A DNA stretch of 64,000 nucleotides from an uncultured Acidimicrobiales bacterium (GTDB lineage Bacteria; Actinomycetota; Acidimicrobiia; Acidimicrobiales; SHLQ01): NCBI GenBank assembly GCA_938084885.1, contig CALKGG010000109.1, forward strand, positions 1 through 64,000, read 5' to 3'. Shown piece by piece: positions 8,102 to 16,155 of the stretch. A program made the translations under genes and the position numbers. Position 1 is the first letter of the stretch, and every line of letters begins with the position of its first letter. The notes below the pieces were generated by a model. It was not told the DNA's origin. It ran no database searches and saw only the letters and a list, made by a program, of their open reading frames with translations.

Positions 8102-8812
8102 GTGGAACGCCAAGCAACCAGCACTGTTGCGCCCAAGCAGCCGGGCGTCGACAAGACGGTTGATCGGCGCGGCTTTTCTCTTCGCCAACAGCTACTGAGC
8201 CTTACCCCGCTCGTTCTTGTGTGGGGCGCTGGTATTGCTGTTTTGGTGGTCGCCCGATTTCAGCGAGCCACGTCGCTCAGCTCGCTTGTGTTGGACCCGG
8301 GCTTTGTTGGCGGCCAGCCGTGGTATACCGGCGCAATCTCGAACCTCGGCCTTCTCATCTGGGCCACAGGCGTGACCTTCGCCGGAGCTGGCGCGTGGGT
8401 TGCGAACCGCATTGGGCGAACCAGCGCAGCGCACTTCCTGGCGGTCGGAGCGTTTGCGACGCTCGTGTTGGTCTTCGACGACGCGTTCCGTCTCCACGTC
8501 GGTCCGGTGAGACAATTGATGGGAACCAAAGCCGCAGCCCAGGCGCTCGTCGTGTTGCCGGTCGGACTGTGGCTTGCGGTCTTCTACCGCGACGTTCTCC
8601 GCACCCGTTGGATGTTGCTGCTGGTGGCCCTTGGATCCCTTGGCGTCTCCGTACTGGTCGATGTGGTGGCCAATCCAATCGGCGACACGGCGCTACTCGC
8701 CGAGGACGGACTCAAGTTCCTCGGGATTCTGACGTGGTCGTATTACTTTGCGGTGACGGCACGAGACATTGCTGCCTCGGCAATCTCGAGCGGGCTCGGC
8801 CGCACGCCGTAG
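8102..8812 (+). CDS. polytopic membrane protein, unknown function
   Basis: A 236-aa protein with a polar N-terminus of about 25 residues and six hydrophobic segments. Notable conserved-looking residues are a buried acidic pair in LVFDDAFRLH and the Lys in AEDGLKFLGILTWSYYF, an arrangement seen in several small membrane enzymes (e.g. ceramidase-like folds), but I cannot assign it. The start is the GTG at 8102. It follows the flavoprotein gene by 67 bp on the same strand and could be co-transcribed. Confidence 0.6.
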   Translation: MERQATSTVAPKQPGVDKTVDRRGFSLRQQLLSLTPLVLVWGAGIAVLVVARFQRATSLSSLVLDPGFVGGQPWYTGAISNLGLLIWATGVTFAGAGAWVANRIGRTSAAHFLAVGAFATLVLVFDDAFRLHVGPVRQLMGTKAAAQALVVLPVGLWLAVFYRDVLRTRWMLLLVALGSLGVSVLVDVVANPIGDTALLAEDGLKFLGILTWSYYFAVTARDIAASAISSGLGRTP

Positions 8813-8848
8813 GTCGCGACGGCAGCGAACATGGCAACGCCTGTCCGG

Positions 8849-10306
8849 TTAGCCCGTTGCGACCGCCGACTGAATAGCCGCACGCAAGCCATGGGCCCGG
8901 ATGTTGGTCAGTGCGTCGGCGAACTGCTCGGCGAACGCTTCGTTGTCGCGAATGCCGTCAAAGATTGGGGCGAGCTCAAGGAAGGCAGCCGGGTTGTCGA
9001 ACGACGCTTGGGCAGCCGCCTTGGCGTCCTCCAGAAGTGGGTCGGGGCCATACTCGATTGGGTTGCCCGCATCGCTCACGCCCGTGAGTGCTTGGCACCA
9101 TGTGGCCAAGAAGAGTGCCGTCATCTCGGTCGGACCGCCGTTTGCGAGATGCGTGCGGAGCGTTGGAAGAATGAACTTCGGAAGACGACTTGTCCCATCC
9201 ATGCCTAGACGCAGAATCTGATCTTTGACCTCAGGGTTCGCGAAACGCTTCAGCAGGCTGTCGATGTAGGTATCGAAATCCATGCCGTCGACGGGGTGCA
9301 AGGACGTCTTGGCCTCACGATGGAGAAACGCCTCGATAAAGCACAGGACATCAGGGTCGGCCATTCCGTCGTGGGCGAGCTCGATCTCAAAGAGGTGACC
9401 AGCAAATCCGAGCACGGCATGACCAGCGTTCAAGAGTTGAAGCTTCATGTGCTCGTAGGGGCGCACATCATTTGTGATGATCACGTCGAGTTCTTCCCAC
9501 GGCGGACGCGCCCCGGCGTAGTTGTCTTCGATCACCCATTGGATGAACGGCTCGCAGACGACTGGCCACTGGTCGACGAGGCCGTGGGTATCTGCCAACC
9601 ATGCAATGTCGTTCTCTGTGGTTGCCGGAGTGATTCGGTCAACCATGCTGTTTGGGAAGGAGACATGCTCGTTTATCCACGACACGAACGCGTCGCCGTG
9701 GGCTGCGGCCATCGTGGTGACCGAGAGCTTCGCCACGTCCCCGTTACCCATCACGTTGTCACAGCTCATGATCGTTAGCGGCTTGCCGCCCGCATCCATA
9801 CGCGCCTTCAACCCGCCGATCATCGCAGAGAACGCAGACCCTGGCGCTGCGTTAGGCGAGGTGGCGTCGAACGCGCCGGTAGCGTCGTCGACGGGATAGC
9901 CGCCCTCGGTAACCGTCAACGACACAATCTCGGTGGAGTCAGCAGCAATCAGATCGATCAGTGGCTGCGGGTCGTCGGCTGCGAGCACGTAATCAAGGTG
10001 TGAACCAATGACCGCCATGTCGAGCTCGTCGGCGCCGCGAGCCACGACGGTAAACAACATGTCTTGGGCCTGTAGCGCATCGCGCATCCGCGCGTCGCCC
10101 GCCATGACGCCGGAACCAACAATGCCCCAATCCGTGTGACCCTTTCGCGCGAGTTCATCAACGTAGACCGCGAGGTGCGCCCGGTGAAATCCGCCAACAC
10201 CGATGTGCACAATCGACCGAGCCAGAGCGCTGCGGTCATATTCGGGCACCGCAATGTCGTCCGTTATCTGGCCGAGGGTGGTTTGGTTCAGTTCTGTGCG
10301 ATCCAT
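8849..10306 (-). CDS. mannitol dehydrogenase family oxidoreductase (polyol to ketose)
   Basis: A 485-aa long-chain polyol dehydrogenase, the normal length for mannitol 2-dehydrogenase/fructuronate reductase. The N-terminal nucleotide-binding site is IVHIGVGGFHRAH (residues about 33-45). The catalytic signature K-x4-N-x2-H is present in EHMKLQLLNAGHAVLG. The start is ATG 10306; the in-frame extension to 10366 is not family-like. These enzymes oxidise mannitol, arabitol or sorbitol to the ketose with NAD. The divergent ABC importer and the fructokinase downstream suggest mannitol or sorbitol oxidised to fructose. It could instead be a fructuronate/tagaturonate reductase, but no uronate genes are present. 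Confidence 0.85.
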   Translation of the reverse strand: MDRTELNQTTLGQITDDIAVPEYDRSALARSIVHIGVGGFHRAHLAVYVDELARKGHTDWGIVGSGVMAGDARMRDALQAQDMLFTVVARGADELDMAVIGSHLDYVLAADDPQPLIDLIAADSTEIVSLTVTEGGYPVDDATGAFDATSPNAAPGSAFSAMIGGLKARMDAGGKPLTIMSCDNVMGNGDVAKLSVTTMAAAHGDAFVSWINEHVSFPNSMVDRITPATTENDIAWLADTHGLVDQWPVVCEPFIQWVIEDNYAGARPPWEELDVIITNDVRPYEHMKLQLLNAGHAVLGFAGHLFEIELAHDGMADPDVLCFIEAFLHREAKTSLHPVDGMDFDTYIDSLLKRFANPEVKDQILRLGMDGTSRLPKFILPTLRTHLANGGPTEMTALFLATWCQALTGVSDAGNPIEYGPDPLLEDAKAAAQASFDNPAAFLELAPIFDGIRDNEAFAEQFADALTNIRAHGLRAAIQSAVATG

Positions 10307-10331
10307 GATTCGCAGGGTACGGACGGACACG

Positions 10332-10341
10332 GTGTCGACAC
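10332..10341. promoter_or_regulatory. palindrome in the divergent polyol promoter region
   Basis: The perfect 10-bp palindrome GTGTCGACAC lies in the 216-bp region between the polyol dehydrogenase and the ABC importer genes. A second perfect palindrome, GGCGCATGCGCC, is at 10360-10371. The 10-mer CGCCGTTTTG occurs twice (10368-10377 and 10411-10420). Any of these could be a regulator site for the divergent units; no regulator gene is present nearby. Confidence 0.3.
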
Positions 10342-10522
10342 AGTCCAAAATTGGTGCTGGGCGCATGCGCCGTTTTGGGCGCTGCGTCCAACATTGGCTG
10401 CTCGGAGCTACGCCGTTTTGCCACGCCCCCTGACCGGCATTCTCGCCGTAGGCCTTGTATTAATTATCGACGGCGAGGGGCTTCTCCTTCGTCGTGCTCA
10501 CACTGGAAGGGGATTTTTTCTC

Positions 10523-12001
10523 GTGAGGAAACAACAAACGCGCAATCCTGCGCTGATAAAGATGCTTGGGCTGCTCGCAGCTTTGGCAATGGTGGCCGCA
10601 GCATGCGGCAGCACCGTCGACGACGTCACCGAAGCTGCAGAAGGTGCAGCTGAGGAAGTCGAAGAAGCCGTAACAGGCGAAGATGATGAAGCCATGGAAG
10701 ATGAAGAAGCCATGGAAGACGAAGAAGCAGCTCCGGCTGGCGACCTCGCTGGCTCGGAAATCACCGTTGCTGTTGTAAACAACGGCGCGACCGGCGAAAT
10801 CCAAGAGTTTGCTCCAATCTTCGAAGAAGAGTCGGGCATCACCGTCAACTTCCTCGAGCTTCCAGAGCAGGAACTTCGTGAGCGTGTAACTCTCGCTGCC
10901 GGTACCGGTAGCGCCGAGTTCGATGCGTTCATGATTGGCCCATTTGAGGCACCACAGTTCGGTGGAGTCAACGGATGGATCCAGGACCTGACGCCATTGG
11001 CAGAGGCCGACGAGGACTACAACCTCGACGACCTGCTCGCTCCAATCCGTGGCGCACTTTCCCTTGACGGCGCGCTCTACGGCGTTCCGTTCTACGGAGA
11101 GTCCTCGTTCCTCATGTACAACCAGGAAATCATGGACGCAGCAGGCATTGAAGTTCCTGCTGAGCCAACCTGGGACGAGATTGCTGCAATCGCAGCACAG
11201 GTTGACAGCGACGACGTCGCTGGCATCTGCCTCCGCGGCCTTGCTGGCTGGGGCGATCTTGGTGCATCGCTCACCACTGTTGTGAACACCTTTGGTGGCA
11301 CCTGGTGGGAAGCAAACGCTGATGGAACCCCTGGTGAAGCACAAATTAACCAGGCTGACTCCGGCTTCCGTGCAGCTACCGAGTTCTACGTTGACCTCGT
11401 CACCACTTACGGTGAAGACGATGCGGCTAACTCGAGCTTCCCACAGTGCCTCGAGCTTATGCAGGAAGGCAGCGCCGCCATGTGGTACGACGCTACCGTT
11501 GCTGCTGGCATCCTTGAGAACGAAGGCCTCACCGGCAACCTCGGTGTAGCTCTCGCTCCTACGGGTCCAGCTGATCTCGCTGCTGGTTGGCTCTGGACCT
11601 GGTCCTTCGCCATCCCAGAAGGCACCGAGAACACCGCTGCTGCATGGGAGTTCATCTCATGGGCAACTTCCGAAGAGTTCATTAACCTCTCCGGCGAGAC
11701 CAACGGTTGGGCCGGTGCTCCTCCGGGATCCCGTGCATCGACCTACTCGAACCCTGACTACCTCGCAGCAACCGAGTCGTTTGCTGACGTTGTACTCAAC
11801 CAGATCAACGTAGCGAACCCAGAGATGCCAGGCGCAACACCTCGCCCAGGTCTCCCAGGCGTTCAGTACGTTGGTATCCCAGAGTTCCAGGACATCGGTA
11901 CCCGATGCACCCAGGAAATCTCCGCAGCAATCGCTGGTTCACAGTCCGTGGACGACGCCCTGGACAACTGCCAGGCAATTGCTTCAGAGGTAAGCCAGTA
12001 A
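10523..12001 (+). CDS. ABC importer substrate-binding lipoprotein (sugar/polyol)
   Basis: A 492-aa extracellular solute-binding protein (family 1). The GTG start at 10523 has AAGGGGAT about 10 nt upstream. A lipoprotein signal runs through LGLLAALAMVAAACGS with the lipobox cysteine in VAAAC. An acidic tether follows (several EDEEAM-type repeats, residues about 40-75), then the binding fold (from EITVAVVNNGATGEI) ending near QAIASEVSQ. It would catch a sugar or polyol outside the membrane for the two permeases that follow. The acidic tether is unusual for this family and resembles linkers in marine actinobacterial lipoproteins. The gene is separated from the permeases by a strong hairpin. Confidence 0.85.
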   Translation: MRKQQTRNPALIKMLGLLAALAMVAAACGSTVDDVTEAAEGAAEEVEEAVTGEDDEAMEDEEAMEDEEAAPAGDLAGSEITVAVVNNGATGEIQEFAPIFEEESGITVNFLELPEQELRERVTLAAGTGSAEFDAFMIGPFEAPQFGGVNGWIQDLTPLAEADEDYNLDDLLAPIRGALSLDGALYGVPFYGESSFLMYNQEIMDAAGIEVPAEPTWDEIAAIAAQVDSDDVAGICLRGLAGWGDLGASLTTVVNTFGGTWWEANADGTPGEAQINQADSGFRAATEFYVDLVTTYGEDDAANSSFPQCLELMQEGSAAMWYDATVAAGILENEGLTGNLGVALAPTGPADLAAGWLWTWSFAIPEGTENTAAAWEFISWATSEEFINLSGETNGWAGAPPGSRASTYSNPDYLAATESFADVVLNQINVANPEMPGATPRPGLPGVQYVGIPEFQDIGTRCTQEISAAIAGSQSVDDALDNCQAIASEVSQ

Positions 12002-12041
12002 GCGATTTCGCTTGCTGACCAATACGTAATACGTACTACCC

Positions 12042-12079
12042 GGGGTGGTCGATCGCACCAAGCGTGCGTCGGCCACCCC
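12042..12079 (+). terminator. intra-operon hairpin after the binding-protein gene
   Basis: GGGGTGG (12042-12048) pairs with CCACCCC (12073-12079), with an inner CGCAC/GTGCG stem and no following T tract. Hairpins at this place in ABC operons commonly stabilise the binding-protein mRNA or stop part of the transcripts, so that the binding protein is made in excess over the permeases. That role is inferred. Confidence 0.5.
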
Positions 12080-12137
12080 TAGTATTGGCACATTGATCTG
12101 CTCGGCCTCAGGTCGAGTCTTACGGAGAAAACTGCGC

Positions 12138-13076
12138 GTGACGACAGAACTAGCCGCCGACGTTGACGTCGCAACAATCCATGCGACCGAGATCAAGCGC
12201 GCCGAACGCAAAGAGCGATGGCTTCGGCGCTTGCCACTGCTGCCAGCACTGATATTTACCATCGTTGTTACCCAAGTGCCGTTCGTCATTGCACTGTGGA
12301 TTTCGCTCAACGACTGGGCCTTTCTCACCCCGAACCCGATCGAATTCATTGGCCTCGACAACTTCGGGCCGGTCTTTTCAAACCCGCGCTTTCGCGGCGC
12401 GGTGCTCAACACCTTCTACATCACCTTCGGCACGGTGTTTATCTCGACGATCCTCGGCATTGGACTCGCCATTGCTCTGGACAAGAAGTTCATTGGACGC
12501 TCGATTGTCCGCACGCTGTTGATCACCCCCTTCTTGACCATGCCGGTCGCGGCATCGCTCATCTGGCGTAACAGCATCCTCGACGTTCGCTTTGGTTTCG
12601 TGAACTTCCTCCTCACAAGCGTTGGGCTGGAGCCATTCGAAACGGGCGCCCATCCCCTATTGACCGTCATTATCTTCTCGATCTGGCAGTGGACGCCGTT
12701 TCTCATGCTGATTCTGATCGCCGGACTGCAAAGCCAATCCCCATCGGTGCTCGAAGCCGCCCGCGTCGACGGCGCAAGCAACCGAGCCATCTTCTTTCAA
12801 ATCACGATTCCCCACCTCCGGCCCTACATCGAGCTCGGCGCCTTGCTCAGTTCGATTTTCCTCATCCAGACCTTCGATGCGGTCGATCAGCTCGTCGGTG
12901 GTGCAATCGGGGCGCAAAACATCCCATTCTTTGTGCACCAACGTGCAATCGGCGGCGCCTTCCAGTTTGGTGAGGCGTCAGCATTTGGCGTTGTTGTGGT
13001 GATCTTCTCGATCATTCTTGCGACATTCTCGCTGCGGGTCCTTTCCGGCCTGCTCGACGGGGAGGACACACTGTGA
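12138..13076 (+). CDS. ABC sugar/polyol importer permease 1 (MalF/SmoF type)
   Basis: A 312-aa permease of the carbohydrate-uptake CUT1 group with six membrane segments. The start is GTG 12138, with GGAG about 10 nt upstream; the frame upstream to 12045 overlaps the hairpin and is not family-like. The EAA loop that contacts the ATPase is visible as EAARVDGASNRAIFFQITIP (residues about 205-225). It pairs with the next gene, whose start overlaps its stop (GTGA), to form the membrane channel. Confidence 0.9.
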   Translation: MTTELAADVDVATIHATEIKRAERKERWLRRLPLLPALIFTIVVTQVPFVIALWISLNDWAFLTPNPIEFIGLDNFGPVFSNPRFRGAVLNTFYITFGTVFISTILGIGLAIALDKKFIGRSIVRTLLITPFLTMPVAASLIWRNSILDVRFGFVNFLLTSVGLEPFETGAHPLLTVIIFSIWQWTPFLMLILIAGLQSQSPSVLEAARVDGASNRAIFFQITIPHLRPYIELGALLSSIFLIQTFDAVDQLVGGAIGAQNIPFFVHQRAIGGAFQFGEASAFGVVVVIFSIILATFSLRVLSGLLDGEDTL

Positions 13077-13945
13077 GCAAACAGAACCAAGACATCGTCG
13101 GCTTCGACACGCGATGGAGCTCCCTCGGCGCTGCCATTGTTGGTTGGAGCGCAGCGATCGTGTTCTTCTTCCCGATTTTCTGGATGATCCACACATCGTT
13201 CAAGACCGAAGAGGACGCGCAAAGTCTCGATCCGGTCTTTTTCTTTACCCCATCGCTCGACCGGTATCGCGAGATAAACGAAGGCTCGTTGAGCATCACC
13301 GACGTGTTTGGAAACTCGTTCATCGTCGTGATCATCTCGACGATCTTGGTCTTGCTAATGGGCATCCCAGCCGCGTATGCGCTAGCGATTCGTCCGGTCG
13401 AGAAGTGGCGAGACGTCCTCTTCTTCTTCATCTCGACGAAGTTCCTGCCCGTGGCGGCGGCAATCGTGCCACTCTTCTTTTTCGCCCGTGCAATTCCGAA
13501 CCCGTTCGGTGGCGATCAGCTACTTGGCACCAAGACCGGCTTGACCATCATTTACACCGCATTCAACCTGCCGCTCGGTGTTTGGATGATGCGTTCGTTC
13601 TTTGACGAAGTTCCAAAGGAACTGATCGAGGCCGCTCAGATCGACGGGGCCTCGATCTTCTCGCAGCTCCGCGAGGTGATCTTGCCGATCGTTTCGCCCG
13701 GCATTGCCGCAACCGCGCTGTTGAGCTTCATCTTTGCCTGGAACGAATTCTTCCTCGGACTCAACCTGACTGCCCAGGACACCACAACGGTTCCGATTTG
13801 GGTGACGAGCCAGGTCGATGGTCGAGGGCAGTTCTTTGCGAAGCTTTCGGCCGCGGCGACCTTGGCGTCGATTCCGGTCATCGCCGCAGGTTGGATTGCG
13901 CAGAAGCGTCTCGTACGTGGTCTCGCACTCGGCGCTATCAAGTAA
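13073..13945 (+). CDS. ABC sugar/polyol importer permease 2 (MalG/SmoG type)
   Basis: A 290-aa permease with six membrane segments. The EAA loop reads EAAQIDGASIFSQLREVILP. The GTG start lies in a GTGA overlap with permease 1, giving translational coupling and equal amounts of the two subunits. The C-terminus (QKRLVRGLALGAIK) is the typical end of MalG-type permeases. Together with permease 1 it forms the heterodimer for polyol or sugar uptake. Confidence 0.9.
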   Translation: MSKQNQDIVGFDTRWSSLGAAIVGWSAAIVFFFPIFWMIHTSFKTEEDAQSLDPVFFFTPSLDRYREINEGSLSITDVFGNSFIVVIISTILVLLMGIPAAYALAIRPVEKWRDVLFFFISTKFLPVAAAIVPLFFFARAIPNPFGGDQLLGTKTGLTIIYTAFNLPLGVWMMRSFFDEVPKELIEAAQIDGASIFSQLREVILPIVSPGIAATALLSFIFAWNEFFLGLNLTAQDTTTVPIWVTSQVDGRGQFFAKLSAAATLASIPVIAAGWIAQKRLVRGLALGAIK

Positions 13946-13984
13946 ATCACGTGTATTTTCCACCCAAAGTGGACGGAGGAAGTC

Positions 13985-15082
13985 GTGGCTGAGGTCACCT
14001 ATGAAAGTGCAAGCCGGATCTATGGATTCGGAGGAAAGCAAGAGGTACGCGCCGTTGACAAGGTCAACCTTGAGATTCGCGATGGCGAACTCTTGGTGCT
14101 CGTTGGACCGTCGGGTTCTGGCAAGTCGACTGCGTTGCGTATGCTCGCTGGACTCGAGTCGGTGAACGAGGGTCGGATTCTCATCGACGGCCGCGATGTG
14201 TCGCTCGTTCGCCCGCAGGACCGTGACATTGCCATGGTGTTCCAGAACTATGCGCTCTATCCGCAGATGACGGTGGGTGAGAATATGGGCTTTGCACTGA
14301 AACAGCAGAAGGTCGCAAAGGACGAACGCCGCAGGCGTGTCGAAGAAGCAGCACAAATCCTCGACCTGATGCCTTACCTCGATCGGAAACCAAAGGCACT
14401 CTCTGGTGGTCAGCGCCAGCGTGTGGCGATGGGACGGGCCATTGTGCGTGAGCCGAAGGTCTTCCTTATGGACGAGCCGCTCTCCAACCTTGACGCAAAG
14501 CTCCGTGTGCAAACCCGTACCGAGCTCGTCGATCTCCAAGCCCGACTCGGCGTGACCACCGTGTACGTGACCCACGATCAGGTTGAGGCCATGACGATGG
14601 GGCACCGCGTTGCGGTGCTCGACCATGGAGTGCTCCAGCAGGTCGACACGCCTCGTCGCCTCTACAGCCATCCAGACAACCTTTTCGTCGCTGGATTCAT
14701 TGGCTCACCAGCAATGAATCTCATCGATATTGCCCGTACCGCCGACTCGCTGGCAATGGGTGGGGTGCCGGTCGAACTTCCTGACGCGGTCGCGAAAGAT
14801 ATCCGTGACTCGGGCGAGAAGAACTTTGTGCTCGGCGCTCGACCAGAACACCTCACGCTCGTCGAAGGCGGCGCTCCTGCCTCGGTGACAGTTGTGGAAG
14901 AACTTGGTTCAGAGGCGTTCTTGCATTGTGCCCTTGCGCACGAAGGCGCCGAACACACTATTGTTGTGCGCGTCGAGGGCGAGACCTCCATCTCACGAGG
15001 TGACAACGTGCAAATCGGAATTGACGGACCAATTCACGTCTTTGTGAAATCGACCGGCGTTCGACTCGGCGAAAGCCAATAG
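13985..15082 (+). CDS. ABC importer ATPase (MsmK/UgpC/SmoK type)
   Basis: A 365-aa CUT1 ATPase. Walker A is GPSGSGKST (residues about 40-48), the Q-loop region is MVFQNYALYP, the signature is LSGGQRQRVAMGRAI, Walker B is VFLMDEPLSNLD, and the switch His is in VTHDQVEAM. The C-terminal about 130 residues form the regulatory OB/TOBE domain with GARPEHL. The start is GTG 13985 with an ACGGAGGAAG ribosome site. It is the last gene of the importer operon. ATPases of this group can serve several importers. Confidence 0.92.
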   Translation: MAEVTYESASRIYGFGGKQEVRAVDKVNLEIRDGELLVLVGPSGSGKSTALRMLAGLESVNEGRILIDGRDVSLVRPQDRDIAMVFQNYALYPQMTVGENMGFALKQQKVAKDERRRRVEEAAQILDLMPYLDRKPKALSGGQRQRVAMGRAIVREPKVFLMDEPLSNLDAKLRVQTRTELVDLQARLGVTTVYVTHDQVEAMTMGHRVAVLDHGVLQQVDTPRRLYSHPDNLFVAGFIGSPAMNLIDIARTADSLAMGGVPVELPDAVAKDIRDSGEKNFVLGARPEHLTLVEGGAPASVTVVEELGSEAFLHCALAHEGAEHTIVVRVEGETSISRGDNVQIGIDGPIHVFVKSTGVRLGESQ

Positions 15083-15088
15083 ATCCCT

Positions 15089-15133
15089 GGCGGTGGGGGT
15101 TGGGCCTCCCCTCCGAGCTCACCTCCACCGCCA
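15089..15133 (+). terminator. terminator-like hairpin after the importer operon
   Basis: A stem of about 12 bp forms between TGGCGGTGGGGG (from 15089) and CCTCCACCGCCA (to 15133) with one G-T wobble. It lies directly after the ATPase stop and before the convergent kinase gene. It has no T tract, so termination strength is uncertain; it could act in both directions. Confidence 0.45.
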
Positions 15134-15230
15134 AATCCCTCATCGGCTTCGCTTGACGGGCGACTGCGGCGCGTGCGCCGGCACGAGTTGGGCGCCCCGA
15201 AAGGCGCTGAGCCGTCTACCCGCTGTTGAG

Positions 15231-16094
15231 CTAGAGACGCTGCGCGGTGATCGCCGCGCCGATAAGGCCAGCGTCGGCGCCGAGTCCAGCCGTTGCAACG
15301 ACCGGCGGACCGTCGACGGCATATCCTGCCAGATCGGCCTCGGCAGCGCGAGCAATCCGCTCTGCCATGTCTGGGCGGGTGCCTACTCCCCCGCCAAAGA
15401 GCACGATCTCTGGGGCAAACCCAAGGGTGTAGACGCGAATGAGTTGGGCCAGGTATGCCGCCTCGAGGTCCCAGACGTCGTCGCGGTCATCCAACGTTGC
15501 CGGGTCGGCCTCCCACCGTTCGCCGATTGCTGGGCCGCATGCCATGCCCTCAAGGCAGTCGTTATGGAATGGGCATCGGCCAGCGAAGGTGTCGCCGGCG
15601 ACGCGAGACACGGGGATGTGGCCGAGTTCGGTGTGGTTGCGACCACGAAACGGGGTGCCGTTGATGGCAAGCGCTGCGCCGATTCCGGTGCCGACGGTGA
15701 CATAGCCCACCGATGTGTAGCCTTTGCCGGCTCCGAGCTTCCACTCGGCGACTGCGGCTGCCTCGACGTCAGTCTCGATGTCGGCCGGCACGCCAAGGCC
15801 TTGCGCGAGCGTGTGCAGAATCGGTGCGCCCGACCAGCCGGGTTTTGGCGTTGCGGCGATTGCACCGTAGTTGTCGGCATTTGCATCGACGACGATCGGC
15901 CCGAATGAGGCAATGCCGAGTGCTGAAATGTCGAAGCGAGAGAAGAACGCAAGGCACGCACTCAGCGTGGCGTCGGGAGAGGTGGTCGGGATCCATTCTT
16001 GGTCGATGATCTCGAGCGTTTCTGGGTCCAGGACCGCTGGACGGAACTTTGTTCCCCCTGCTTCCAGTGCAGCAAGCAATTGTGTCATGACCAT
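15231..16094 (-). CDS. ROK-family fructokinase
   Basis: A 287-aa sugar kinase of the ROK family. The ATP site is AALEAGGTKF at the N-terminus, the catalytic Asp region is IETDVEAAAVAEW, and GYVTVGTGIGAAL is the phosphate-binding loop. The zinc site has the fructokinase-type order GH...CPFHNDCLEGMACGPAI, as in ScrK/YdhR enzymes, which phosphorylate fructose (and mannose) at C6. It fits the module: polyol uptake, oxidation to fructose, then fructose 6-phosphate. The start at 16094 is preferred over ATG 16088 because of the spacing from GGGGACGAG. Confidence 0.85.
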   Translation of the reverse strand: MVMTQLLAALEAGGTKFRPAVLDPETLEIIDQEWIPTTSPDATLSACLAFFSRFDISALGIASFGPIVVDANADNYGAIAATPKPGWSGAPILHTLAQGLGVPADIETDVEAAAVAEWKLGAGKGYTSVGYVTVGTGIGAALAINGTPFRGRNHTELGHIPVSRVAGDTFAGRCPFHNDCLEGMACGPAIGERWEADPATLDDRDDVWDLEAAYLAQLIRVYTLGFAPEIVLFGGGVGTRPDMAERIARAAEADLAGYAVDGPPVVATAGLGADAGLIGAAITAQRL

Positions 16095-16155
16095 ATTCTA
16101 CTCGTCCCCGCTGCGGTGAAACGCTCGAGGAACAAACGCCTGCCGGGTTGCGAGG

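Noticed and set aside
10440-10470. TTGTATTAATTAT stretch as promoter of the ABC importer
   Set aside because: It is AT-rich and in a likely place, but no -35/-10 pair with proper spacing could be fixed, so it is not listed as a feature.
13520-14671. 383-aa open frame on the minus strand
   Set aside because: It runs across the end of permease 2 and most of the ABC ATPase, both certain on the plus strand.
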